This document shows, in pieces, positions 16,815 through 24,650 of a stretch of DNA of 64,000 nt. This stretch comes from JAJDTT01 sp965116695 (lineage in GTDB: Bacteria > Acidobacteriota > UBA6911 > RPQK01 > JAJDTT01), in contig OZ220706.1 of assembly GCA_965116695.1 (NCBI GenBank), positions 2,294,001 through 2,358,000 of the forward strand. Reading direction: 5' to 3'. The translations under genes were made by a program, and so were the position numbers. How positions within the stretch are numbered: position 1 is the first letter of the stretch; the number at the start of each line of letters is the position of its first letter. Below the pieces are notes generated by a model, which made no database searches, was not told the origin of the DNA, and was given only the letters and a program-made list of their open reading frames with translations.

Positions 16815-18629
16815 TCATTCCGCCCCCCCGGGGGGGATGACCGGCAACAGGACATGGGACGGATGGCGTGGGTCGTGGTAGACCCTCTGGGTGGCCACCA
16901 CGATCTCCGGATCGATACCGGGGGCCCCGCCGTTGTTGAGGTTGCGGTCGAAACGGGGGAAGTTGCTGCTGGAGACCTGGATGCGGATGCGGTGGCCCGG
17001 CAGGAAGGCGTGGCCCGTCACCCCCATCTTGACATTGAACTCGTAAACCGTGCCCGGTGTCATCAGGACCGGCTTTTCGAACGATTCCCGGAAGCGGGCG
17101 CGCAGGATCCCCTCACACAGGTTGACCGACCGTCCGTCGGGAAAGACGTCCAGCAGCCGGACGGTCCAATCCGTGTCCAACGCGGAGCTGCTGGCGTAAA
17201 TCCTGGCGTTCACCGGCCCCGTGACTTCCAGTTCCTTCTCCGTCGGCTGACTCGTATAGACCAGCACATCGTCCCGCCGCTCGATGGAGCGGTGATCGGC
17301 GGGCGGATGGGACCCGTCCCGGATCCCGGTCACCAGGGGGACCGGGTCGTCAGGATTGTAGACGTAGGAGTCCGCAGGCTGCTCGCCGTCCGGTTTCCGG
17401 ACGTCAAGTGTTCCGTCCCCGAACAAGGTGTTGGCGCGGCCCTCGCTGTGGAGGTAGTAGGGTGTCCAGCGGGTCTGGGGCAATGGCCACTCTTCCGCCT
17501 CCCTCCACTCGTTCCTGCCCATGATGAAGAGCTGCAGCGGCGGCAGGCCCTCGATGCCGTTTCCGATCCCCTTGAGCCAGCGGTCCATCCACCCCAGCCA
17601 GAGCTCGTAGAGGTCCACGACCGAATCTTCGCCGAAGTCGATGATGCCGGTCTTCTGCTCCGGCTTCTCGGTGTGGACCCAGGGTCCCATGAGAACCTTT
17701 TGGAGCCGCTTCGCCCGCTCGGTTCCTTCGGTCCGGATGCCTTCGTAGTTGGCGAAGAGGGACACGCCGTGGATGTCCCACCAGCCGGCGATCTGCAGGA
17801 TGGGCAGGTCCATCCTGCCGAACTTGCCGTAGTTGCCGATCTTCTGCCAGAAGCCGTCCCAACTCGAGTGGCGCACCCAGTCCCGGTAAAAATCGATGGC
17901 CCGGCCGGTGGCCTCCTCGTCCGCGGTCAGGATCGGCACGTGGCGGAAGAGTTTGTCCCAGTCGTAGAAGCTGAGCGGCTGCCGGGTCCGGGAGCTGTTG
18001 GCCATGGCCCAGGGCAGGTTGATGTGCAGTTGAAAGGCGCCTCCCGTGTAGTTCATCCCGTAGAGGTAGAAGTCCGCCGGAGCCATCTGGGGGATGATGG
18101 TCTTCAGGTAGGGAGATCCGGTGGGGGCCGCCATCCATTGGACCAGCCCCATGTAGGACATCCCGTTCATGCCGACGTTGCCGTCCGACCAGGATTGCGT
18201 CCCGCACCAGTCGAGCGTATCCCTCCCGTCGTTGATCTCGTGGGACCAGGCGTACCACTTGCCGTCGGAGTCGTTCCGCCCGCGGCAGTCCTGAACCACG
18301 TACGCATAGCCCCGGCGGGCGAAGTACCGCGCCCGGTTCACGTAGAAGCTTCTGCTGTTGTCGTAGGGCGTCCGTTCCAGGATGACCGGCCATTTCCCCT
18401 CCCCGGCGGGAAGGTAGACGTCCGCCGACAGCTCGACGCCGTCCCGCATGGGAACCCGGACGTCGATCCGGACCGCCACCTCGTGGTCGGGCTGGGACAG
18501 GCGGTCCTGCCAACTGTGAGATCCGCCCGGCAGGGTCGAAGTCGACACGAATGCCAGGAGTCCCGGGAGAAGAATATGGCGTGTCAGATGAATTCTCGAC
18601 GTTGTTCGGGAAGTCGACCGGGAACTCAA
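16815..18629 (-). CDS. Secreted CocE/NonD-family alpha/beta hydrolase
   Basis: 604 residues from a TTG (18627-18629) chosen because GGGGAGGAG lies just upstream and the next 40 residues form a Sec signal (SRIHLTRHILLPGLLAFVSTS). The upstream open extension to 18710 lacks a ribosome site. The S15/CocE catalytic triad is visible: nucleophile Ser in GMSYMG, Asp in AGWWDIHG and His in GPWVHTE. The entry motif VPMRDGVELSADVYLP and a C-terminal jelly-roll (X-Pro dipeptidyl-peptidase C-terminal domain, ending HPSHVLLPVIPP) are present. Members cleave esters or amides, including acyl-amino-acid and peptide substrates. First gene of the hyuBA run. Confidence 0.88.
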   Translation of the reverse strand: MSSRSTSRTTSRIHLTRHILLPGLLAFVSTSTLPGGSHSWQDRLSQPDHEVAVRIDVRVPMRDGVELSADVYLPAGEGKWPVILERTPYDNSRSFYVNRARYFARRGYAYVVQDCRGRNDSDGKWYAWSHEINDGRDTLDWCGTQSWSDGNVGMNGMSYMGLVQWMAAPTGSPYLKTIIPQMAPADFYLYGMNYTGGAFQLHINLPWAMANSSRTRQPLSFYDWDKLFRHVPILTADEEATGRAIDFYRDWVRHSSWDGFWQKIGNYGKFGRMDLPILQIAGWWDIHGVSLFANYEGIRTEGTERAKRLQKVLMGPWVHTEKPEQKTGIIDFGEDSVVDLYELWLGWMDRWLKGIGNGIEGLPPLQLFIMGRNEWREAEEWPLPQTRWTPYYLHSEGRANTLFGDGTLDVRKPDGEQPADSYVYNPDDPVPLVTGIRDGSHPPADHRSIERRDDVLVYTSQPTEKELEVTGPVNARIYASSSALDTDWTVRLLDVFPDGRSVNLCEGILRARFRESFEKPVLMTPGTVYEFNVKMGVTGHAFLPGHRIRIQVSSSNFPRFDRNLNNGGAPGIDPEIVVATQRVYHDPRHPSHVLLPVIPPGGAE

Positions 18630-18720
18630 TCGCTCCTCCCCTGCGAAATGTCCGCCAAGAGCCGGATAAAACGTACGCCAGAGACTAACCCCTGGGGGGT
18701 CTTCGGTCAATCGAGGGAGC

Positions 18721-18838
18721 GGCGTGTTTCACGCGCCGTCTTGGAACGTCGTGTTTCACGCGCCGACGGGGGATGTCAGGGCACAAATTGGTGGGACAGG
18801 AAAGTCCCCCTGCCAGCGGGTGGGAGATAAGACTGTCC
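18721..18838. repeat. Cluster of short palindromic intergenic repeats
   Basis: A 16-bp direct repeat CGTGTTTCACGCGCCG occurs at 18723-18738 and 18750-18765; each copy has a GCGTG/CACGC-like stem around TTT. Further on, GGGAC (18793-18797) pairs with GTCCC (18804-18808) across AGGAAA, and GGGAGATAAGACTGTCCC (about 18821-18838) is a degraded copy of the GGACA-AGAA-TGTCC element seen elsewhere. These belong to the palindrome family described in the findings. Confidence 0.55.
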
Positions 18839-18869
18839 CGGCGTAGCCGTCGAACGGCGCGCTAAGGTC

Positions 18870-19325
18870 TCACTCATCCAATATCTCTCGAGGCGAGAGT
18901 CCCGGCGACGAGAACGGATTGATCGTTCGGACTTCACCGAAGAACTGATCGTGCTGAAGATCTTCGGTGAGCAGGACAGGACACTCGCAAACGTGTGCAG
19001 CCGCAACGATGAGGGAATCCCACTACGAAAGGGAATAGCGCTGTTGGAGAAGCCAGGATCGGTCCATGACGGCGAAGTCGATGGCCACCGGCCGCCACAC
19101 GGAAAGGTCCCGCACGATCTCTTGAGCTTCACCCACATCGAACCCCGGCTTCAGCTTACGGGTGAGGGTCACGTAAAACTCTTGCAAGACCTGGAAACTG
19201 GTCCGAGCCGATCGACGTTGGACAATCAACCGCATCCACTGGTCGGCACGAGACTGTTTCCCCCGATCCGAGCTGTCATGCCGGTAGACGAGGACGTTGG
19301 TGTCAACGAATACCGGCTCGGTCAT
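18870..19325 (-). pseudogene. VapC-like PIN-domain toxin interrupted by an in-frame stop
   Basis: The N-terminal 100 residues begin MTEPVFVDTNVLVYRHD, the first acidic motif of PIN-domain RNases, followed by a conserved middle with SFQVLQEFYVTLTRKL. At 19023-19025 the minus strand reads TAG. Translation in the same frame past it gives WDSLIVAAAHVCECPVLLTE followed by DLQHDQFFGEVRTINPF, exactly the C-terminal half of a PIN domain including the conserved Asp, ending at a TGA at 18870-18872. The complete domain would be about 151 residues. One nonsense codon therefore splits an otherwise intact gene. It overlaps the antitoxin gene by 23 nt. The truncated product lacks the last acidic residues and should be inactive, unless the stop is read through or is an assembly error. 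Confidence 0.85.
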
Positions 19326-19545
19326 GGAGGTCCTCGCGAGTCGGCTTACGATCGTCGATCCAGATTAGCTTTCGAGGCTGTCTCGCCAGAAAACGCTCCA
19401 TGGCGATTTCATAGTCGTCCTCATGGCGCCGCATCCCGTCCAGCAACTCCGCGAGCCACCGGGAGACGCTGCGGCCCTCCTCGGCAGCGCGGACCCGCAC
19501 CCAGCGGGCCAACTCCTCAGGCATGGTCACAGTGACGTTCTTCAT
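19303..19545 (-). CDS. VapB/CopG-like ribbon-helix-helix antitoxin
   Basis: 80 residues. The N-terminus MKNVTVTMPEELARWVRVRA shows the beta-strand plus helix of a ribbon-helix-helix DNA-binding domain, followed by GRSVSRWLAELLDGM. The charged C-terminal tail (ERFLARQPRKLIWIDDRKP) would wrap the cognate toxin. Its stop region overlaps the PIN-domain gene by 23 nt, the usual operon order of antitoxin first. With the toxin broken by a stop codon, this may be an orphan regulator or a domesticated antitoxin. Confidence 0.8.
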   Translation of the reverse strand: MKNVTVTMPEELARWVRVRAAEEGRSVSRWLAELLDGMRRHEDDYEIAMERFLARQPRKLIWIDDRKPTREDLHDRAGIR

Positions 19546-19626
19546 GACACGCAGTTAGCGTAACACGGCCTTCGTGTCACGGGGACAAGCAGCGGTTGTC
19601 CAACCAGTGATTCCGGGGGAGTGAAA

Positions 19627-19676
19627 GGACAAGAATGTCCCATTCCAGGGACTTGGGGCGTTGTCGTTCAGGCGCC
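19627..19676. repeat. Palindrome copy GGACA-AGAA-TGTCC plus related element
   Basis: GGACA (19627-19631), loop AGAA and TGTCC (19636-19640) form a 14-nt element identical to the core at 47373-47386. Nearby, 19655-19676 reads GGGGCGT...TTCAGGCGCC, a diverged copy of the element at 42583-42603. No gene lies between 19546 and 19733. Confidence 0.6.
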
Positions 19677-19733
19677 GACTCGGGGAAAACGCAGGAACAA
19701 AAAGAGGGGCACAGCAAAGTCGCCTCCTGGCGT

Positions 19734-22700
19734 TCAATCTCCTGCCGGACTCGTGAGAAAGCTCAACAGGTCGGCCATTTCCGTCACGCTGATCTCCTCC
19801 TCCAGCCCCTCCGGCATGCCGGACACACTGGAGACGAACAGGGCTCGGATGTTCTCCCGGGGAATCGAGGTCTCCGAACCGTCCTCCCGGCGAAGGGTCA
19901 CCGAAACCGGAGTCCGGGAGGCGATCACTCCTTCCTGAAGCACCCCGTTGTTCAACTCCACCACGTACAGTTGATAGTTGTCCGCAATCGCCCGGCTCGG
20001 CAGCATGATGTCCGCCAACAACTCCGGCCGTGATCGATGCCGCACGGCCCCCAGATCGGGTCCGAAGCCGGCGTCGCCACCCTCGATCTCGTGGCACTTC
20101 CCGCAGTTCTCCTCGAAGACCGAGGCGCCCCGAGCCCGGTCCCCCGCGACACCCAGCGCGGCCCGGTATTGTTCCAGCGCGGCGAGCCGCCGTCCTTCCA
20201 GCTTGCGCATCACGTCATGGACCCGAGCCCGGACCGACGGGTCCGTGTGCATCACCAGTCGGGACTTGTGCCTCTGGCTGATGGTCCAGAAGGGCACGTC
20301 CTCGTTTTCGATGGACTTCAGCAGGAGCTCGACGGTCTCCGGTTTGGAAAGCAGCGTCGCGGCGGCTCCCAGGCGCACGTCGGCCGTCATTTCCCTCCAC
20401 TTGGAAATCAGCAGTCTCCCCGCATCGTCACCTTCCGCCTGCGCCAATGCGCGGACCGCCGCGACCTGGACCTCCTCCGGTTCCCGGGGGTCCAGGAGAC
20501 CGGCCAACAGGTCGAACCTGGACTTCCCGTCCAGGAGCGCCAGGAGACGCACCGAATCGGCCCTCAGAGCCGGGGCCAAGGTCCGGTCCCCGATCCTGGA
20601 CAGGACTCGATCCGGGAGGGATTTCCCGACCCGGCTCAGCGGTTTCGGCGCCAGATCCAACAACTGGAGCGCCGCGCCGCGCAGCAACGGCGAGGACGAC
20701 TCGGCCAGCTCCAGCAGGCGGCCGGTCGAAATGCCTTGTGTACGTTCGTCGCCCGATTCCCGCCGCATCCCCCGAGCCAGCCCCTCCAGGCCGGCGGCGC
20801 GCCACCAGTCCGAAGCCGGCTTGCCCCTCCTGGAGACCCTTTCGAAGAGCCGCCGTATCGCCGAAGCATCGCCCGCCGCGCCGACGAGCGTCCCGATCTG
20901 CCGAAAAAACTCGACCCTCTGTTTCGACGCCGATTCGGAGAAATCGGACACGGCCAGTTCCAGCAGCTCGAGCGGGCGGGGTGCGGACGCGCTCAGCGCC
21001 GCGAGCTGCACCCAGGGGTCCTCCATGTCCCGCAGCAGCAACTGGCAGCGGGCCCGGCGGGCGGAAGGGGAATCCAGCCATCCCAGCGTGCAGAGCAGCT
21101 GGAAGCGCACCGCCGGATGGGCGTCGCCGGTCATCGCCAACAGGTCCTGCGCCAGAACGGGCGCCTGATCCAATCTCGACTCGGCGAGACGGATCGCATT
21201 TTCCCGGATTCCGGGCTCCGGGTCTTCGAGAGCGGCCTGGATGTCGGAGGTTCTCAACGCTCCCAGGCCCTCGAGCGTCCAGAGGGCGTGCAGCCGCGTG
21301 TCGGGACTGGGACTCGAACCGGACATCTCCCGTAGAGGTTCGACAGCCTCCCGACTCCGGCGGTCCACCAGCAATCGCTGCGCGTGATTCCTCCACCATC
21401 CGTTGGGATGGTCCAATGCCTCCACCAGTTCCAGGTCCGAAGCGGGGCCCAACGCCAGGCTCGGATTCCAAGGCGCCGGGTTCTCCGATTCCGGAGTGAT
21501 CCGGTAGATCCGGCCGTGCCGTGCGCCCTCGTAGAGAGCCTCCGGCCCCCGTCCGGGATCGTGATACTCGTCCGACATCCATTCCGGGTGCTCGATGACT
21601 CGACGGTAGTAGTCAACGACGTAAAGAGCTCCGTCCGGTCCCACGTAGACGAAGACCGGACGGAACCAATGGTCCGTGGAGGCCAGGAACTCCCTTTCGT
21701 CGTGGATCCGGCTGGCTCGCAGCGTGACTCCATCCTCCTTGAGGAGATCGCAGTGAACCAGGTTGTGAGCCGGTTCGGCCACGAAGGAGGCCTGATCGTA
21801 AGGAGGGGGAAAGAGGCCGCCCGCGTAGGCAGCGATTCCGCAGGACGATGTGAAGTTCCCGATATCGGTCAGGATCCGGTGCTTCGGGTTCAGCGTGACC
21901 GGATAGACGCGGGACGGATGATCGGAGATATTTTTGGAGGTCGTGGCGGCGCTCAGCGCGGGGCTCCGGCTCAGATAGGGCGTAGCGAGAACCTCCTGGC
22001 GAATGTGCCGGACACTGTTCAGAGTCAGCAGCCGTCCCCAGCGGTCGAAACTCAAGCCGAACCCGCTGCTTCCGGAAACAGGCTCCAGCTGGTGCGTACG
22101 GGGCCGGAAACGGAGATTGCCGATTCGGTTCTCCAGTCGAACGCCGTTTTCCCGGCCGGCGAACCGGATCTTGGATCCCTCGTCGCCGAACTTCTCCTGG
22201 AAGATGACGTTCCGGATGGGGGGCTCGTGTGCCAGGTAGATCCAGTTGTCCAGCCCGTAGCGCGGGTTGCTGACCGTGTGCTGGGGATTGCTGAGGGCGA
22301 AACCGGTCAGCACGGCGGTCTTGACGTCGGCCCGGTTGTCTCCGTCGGTGTCCTCCAGGTACCAGACATCGGGTGCGTCGGTGACGAGCACACCCTTCTT
22401 CCAGCGCAGGACCCCCGTCGGCAGCATCAGCCCGTCAGCAAAGACCGTGCTGCGGTCGGGCCATCCGTCGCCGTCGTTGTCCTCCAGCAACTTGACCTGC
22501 CCGTTCCGTCCCGTATCCAACGGGTAGCCGATCATCTCCACCACGTAGACGCGGCCCTGCTCGTCGATCTCCATGGCGACCGGATCTTGAATCAGGGGCT
22601 CGGCGGCAAAGACTTCGATCCGGAAGCCCTCTTCCAACACGAAAGTCTCAAGCGCTTGTTGCGGGCTGAATGGCGGGCCGGTCCGGGTGCATCCGGCGAT

Positions 22701-22799
22701 CAGCAACGTGGTTCCCAGAAGGGAATGGAGTGCCCGCCGCCACGCCGGCGGAACCATTTTCCGAACGAGTTGGCCGTGGGCGCAACGTTGAGTCGTCAC
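19734..22799 (-). CDS. PVC-type membrane-bound dehydrogenase with C-terminal haem domain
   Basis: 1021 residues from a GTG that overlaps the upstream stop by 4 nt (22796-22799). A signal segment ends in a lipobox (LLIAGC). The next ~400 residues are the beta-propeller dehydrogenase domain of the Pirellula/Verrucomicrobium family (FRIEVFAAEPLIQDPVAMEI, EDNDGDGWPDRSTVFADGL, DNWIYLAHEPP). HEAT-like helical repeats follow (about 470-860). A cytochrome-c-type site C899-G-K-C902-H903 lies in a domain ending ISVTEMADLLSFLTSPAGD. Such proteins are lipid-anchored and thought to oxidise sugars or alcohols with electrons passed to the haem; substrates are unknown. A paralogue lies at 58883-61951. Confidence 0.88.
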   Translation of the reverse strand: MTTQRCAHGQLVRKMVPPAWRRALHSLLGTTLLIAGCTRTGPPFSPQQALETFVLEEGFRIEVFAAEPLIQDPVAMEIDEQGRVYVVEMIGYPLDTGRNGQVKLLEDNDGDGWPDRSTVFADGLMLPTGVLRWKKGVLVTDAPDVWYLEDTDGDNRADVKTAVLTGFALSNPQHTVSNPRYGLDNWIYLAHEPPIRNVIFQEKFGDEGSKIRFAGRENGVRLENRIGNLRFRPRTHQLEPVSGSSGFGLSFDRWGRLLTLNSVRHIRQEVLATPYLSRSPALSAATTSKNISDHPSRVYPVTLNPKHRILTDIGNFTSSCGIAAYAGGLFPPPYDQASFVAEPAHNLVHCDLLKEDGVTLRASRIHDEREFLASTDHWFRPVFVYVGPDGALYVVDYYRRVIEHPEWMSDEYHDPGRGPEALYEGARHGRIYRITPESENPAPWNPSLALGPASDLELVEALDHPNGWWRNHAQRLLVDRRSREAVEPLREMSGSSPSPDTRLHALWTLEGLGALRTSDIQAALEDPEPGIRENAIRLAESRLDQAPVLAQDLLAMTGDAHPAVRFQLLCTLGWLDSPSARRARCQLLLRDMEDPWVQLAALSASAPRPLELLELAVSDFSESASKQRVEFFRQIGTLVGAAGDASAIRRLFERVSRRGKPASDWWRAAGLEGLARGMRRESGDERTQGISTGRLLELAESSSPLLRGAALQLLDLAPKPLSRVGKSLPDRVLSRIGDRTLAPALRADSVRLLALLDGKSRFDLLAGLLDPREPEEVQVAAVRALAQAEGDDAGRLLISKWREMTADVRLGAAATLLSKPETVELLLKSIENEDVPFWTISQRHKSRLVMHTDPSVRARVHDVMRKLEGRRLAALEQYRAALGVAGDRARGASVFEENCGKCHEIEGGDAGFGPDLGAVRHRSRPELLADIMLPSRAIADNYQLYVVELNNGVLQEGVIASRTPVSVTLRREDGSETSIPRENIRALFVSSVSGMPEGLEEEISVTEMADLLSFLTSPAGD

Positions 22800-23776
22800 G
22801 TGTGGGGAATCTCGCCCGGCTTCTGCAGCTTCTTCCTCATCTTGTCGAGCATGTCGTCGACCATGCCGTCCATGTCGTACCTAGGCGCCCACCCCCATTC
22901 CCGCCGGGCGGCACTGTCGTCCAGCGACCGGGGCCAGGAGTCGGCGATGGCCTGGCGGAGCGGATCAATCTCATAGTCGATCTGGAACTCGGGGATTCTC
23001 TTCCGAATGGCGCCGGCCAGCTCCGCGGGAGTGAAGCTCATGGCGGCGACGTTGAAATCCGCGTGGTGCTGAAGCTTTGCGAAATCGGCTTCCGCCAGGT
23101 CGATGATGGCCTTGATGGCATCCGGCATATACATCATGGGCAGGCGCGTCTCGGGTTTCAGGAAGCAGGTGTACCGCATCTCCCGTATGGCCCCGAAGAA
23201 GATCAGGACGGCGTAGTCCGTGGTGCCGGCGGTCGGTTCCTGGTCCATGCAACTGACGATCCCAGGCAGGCGCAGTCCGCGAACGTCCAGGCCCACCTTC
23301 GTCGAGTAGTAGTTTCCCAGCAGTTCTCCGAACACCTTGGCGATTCCATAGAGGGTGTTCGGTTTCTGGATGGTGTCGTTGGGGGTGGGATCGCGGGGGG
23401 TCTCCGGTCCGAAGGCGGCGATGGAGCTGGGAGCGACGACCCGCTCCACCCCGCAGGCGTGGGCGGCCTCCAGAACATTGTAGAGGCCGTTGATGTTGAC
23501 CTCATGCCCAAGCTGGCGTTCCTGCTCCGCCAGCGCGGAAAGAATCGTGCTCAGGTGATGGATGGTGCCGATCCCGTAGTTCCGGATCGTGTCTACGATC
23601 TGGCCGTAGTCGGTCACGTCGACCACGGTAGTGGGACCGCCGCTGATGGTTGCATCGGAAAGCGGCGTCTTGTGGCCGGCAGCCACGACCGTGTCGCTCC
23701 CGTAACGCTCCCTCAACGAGGGCACCAGGTCCTGGCCGATCTGACCGGCCGCACCTGTGACCAGGATTCGCTTCAT
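22796..23776 (-). CDS. NAD-dependent epimerase/dehydratase, L-threonine dehydrogenase-like
   Basis: 326 residues from the ATG at 23776 (AGGGTGACC just upstream). The N-terminal Rossmann motif MKRILVTGAAGQIGQDLVP and the SDR catalytic pair in LYGIAKV (Tyr, Lys) are clear; IVSCMDQEPTAGTTDYAV and YMPDAIKAIIDLAEA match the extended-SDR L-threonine 3-dehydrogenase branch rather than UDP-glucose epimerases. The family oxidises L-threonine to 2-amino-3-oxobutyrate. No 2-amino-3-ketobutyrate ligase is adjacent; instead a class I aminotransferase lies two genes upstream. Its stop overlaps the start of the haem dehydrogenase gene, so both are probably co-translated. Confidence 0.82.
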   Translation of the reverse strand: MKRILVTGAAGQIGQDLVPSLRERYGSDTVVAAGHKTPLSDATISGGPTTVVDVTDYGQIVDTIRNYGIGTIHHLSTILSALAEQERQLGHEVNINGLYNVLEAAHACGVERVVAPSSIAAFGPETPRDPTPNDTIQKPNTLYGIAKVFGELLGNYYSTKVGLDVRGLRLPGIVSCMDQEPTAGTTDYAVLIFFGAIREMRYTCFLKPETRLPMMYMPDAIKAIIDLAEADFAKLQHHADFNVAAMSFTPAELAGAIRKRIPEFQIDYEIDPLRQAIADSWPRSLDDSAARREWGWAPRYDMDGMVDDMLDKMRKKLQKPGEIPHT

Positions 23777-23820
23777 GAGGTCACCCTGTCGGGTTCGGCG
23801 GAACGCATGCGACTCTTCTC

Positions 23821-24378
23821 CTAACGGCCAGTTCCAGTCTCGCGACCTCCTTGTTTCAAGGAATCGGCCACTTGCACCACCGCCTGCCGAAACGATTTCG
23901 GATCGATGGCCGGATACCGATTCAGCTTGGACTCGATAGCGGTAAAAAGACGCGTCATAGTCTCCGGCTCGATCCACCCGCCTCGACCCAGCGCTTCCAC
24001 GTCCGCCAGATCCTGGGAATGGCGGCGCTCTATCTTCGCGAGTGCTTGAGAGTACGGATCGTAGTGATAGAAGGACACCTTCCCCTCACGAGCAGCGAAC
24101 AGACTTCGTTCTCGCCACCCGGGAAGCTCGGGGATGAAATCAGCCGGTGACGCCAACTCCACGTTGATCTTCAGATCCTCCTTCAGCCGCGGAACCGCCC
24201 TGAAAACCGGATCGGTTTCGGGAATAAACCGGATATCGACGTCGATCGTGGTTGACCGCCAGCCCAGCAGAACCGCGGTCGCCCCGCCTGTGAAGTAAAG
24301 CCGGGTCTCGACCCGTGCTGCTCTGCCGACCGCACGCATGAAACGCTGGATTCGATCCAGATCTGCTAGCTTGCGCAT
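23821..24378 (-). CDS. DUF6036-type nucleotidyltransferase (AbiEii-like)
   Basis: 185 residues. The segment YFTGGATAVLLGWRSTTIDVDI carries the GG-x(n)-D-x-D pattern of minimal nucleotidyltransferases as found in DUF6036 and AbiEii toxins. Later motifs (FYHYDPYSQALAKIERRHSQDLADVEAL) match the family's helical second half. It overlaps the preceding small gene by 13 nt, so the pair is a unit. The family is known from toxin-antitoxin and abortive-infection loci, although not every member is toxic. It sits inside a run of metabolic genes and may be a mobile or addiction module captured there. Confidence 0.75.
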   Translation of the reverse strand: MRKLADLDRIQRFMRAVGRAARVETRLYFTGGATAVLLGWRSTTIDVDIRFIPETDPVFRAVPRLKEDLKINVELASPADFIPELPGWRERSLFAAREGKVSFYHYDPYSQALAKIERRHSQDLADVEALGRGGWIEPETMTRLFTAIESKLNRYPAIDPKSFRQAVVQVADSLKQGGRETGTGR

Positions 24379-24641
24379 TCAGCCGCCCGCTCGAAGCTGA
24401 CAAGCCGCCGGATCAGCGCGTTGTATTTGGAATGGGCGCCGTTAGGGTCGGATTCGGCGAGCCGCAGATAGAGTTTGATTTCCGGAGAACGGATGACATG
24501 TTTGGGAACCGGAAGCCCAATTTGGCGCAATCGCGGTGCGCCTATTGAGACCAACAGGGCAGGCACCGTCGTCGCTCCTCGCCGGAGGTCCTCAATTCCC
24601 TCGCAAACGATCTCGACTCCGGGGAATCTCTCCATATCCAC
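24366..24641 (-). CDS. Small protein paired with the DUF6036 nucleotidyltransferase
   Basis: 91 residues, no recognised domain. Sequence begins MDMERFPGVEIVCEGIEDLR and continues with LLVSIGAPRLRQIGLPVPKH. It is soluble, with a mixed alpha/beta pattern and a charged C-terminus (RLVSFERAAECAS). The 13-nt overlap with the downstream nucleotidyltransferase gene, small size and order suggest the antitoxin or specificity partner of a two-gene system. It starts 9 nt after the aminotransferase stop. Function is inferred from position only. Confidence 0.6.
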   Translation of the reverse strand: MDMERFPGVEIVCEGIEDLRRGATTVPALLVSIGAPRLRQIGLPVPKHVIRSPEIKLYLRLAESDPNGAHSKYNALIRRLVSFERAAECAS

Positions 24642-24650
24642 GGCCTCATT

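Noticed and set aside
18630..18710. 27-residue upstream extension of the CocE gene at 16815
   Set aside because: A strong GGGGAGGAG site and a signal peptide fit the TTG at 18629; the ATG at 18710 has no ribosome site.
18721..18838. CRISPR array
   Set aside because: The repeated units are palindromic, irregularly spaced and differ in sequence; there are no constant-length spacers and no cas genes.
18776..19138. Separate 120-codon minus-strand frame over the PIN-domain gene
   Set aside because: It is in another frame. The authentic C-terminal half of the toxin is in the vapC frame beyond the TAG stop.
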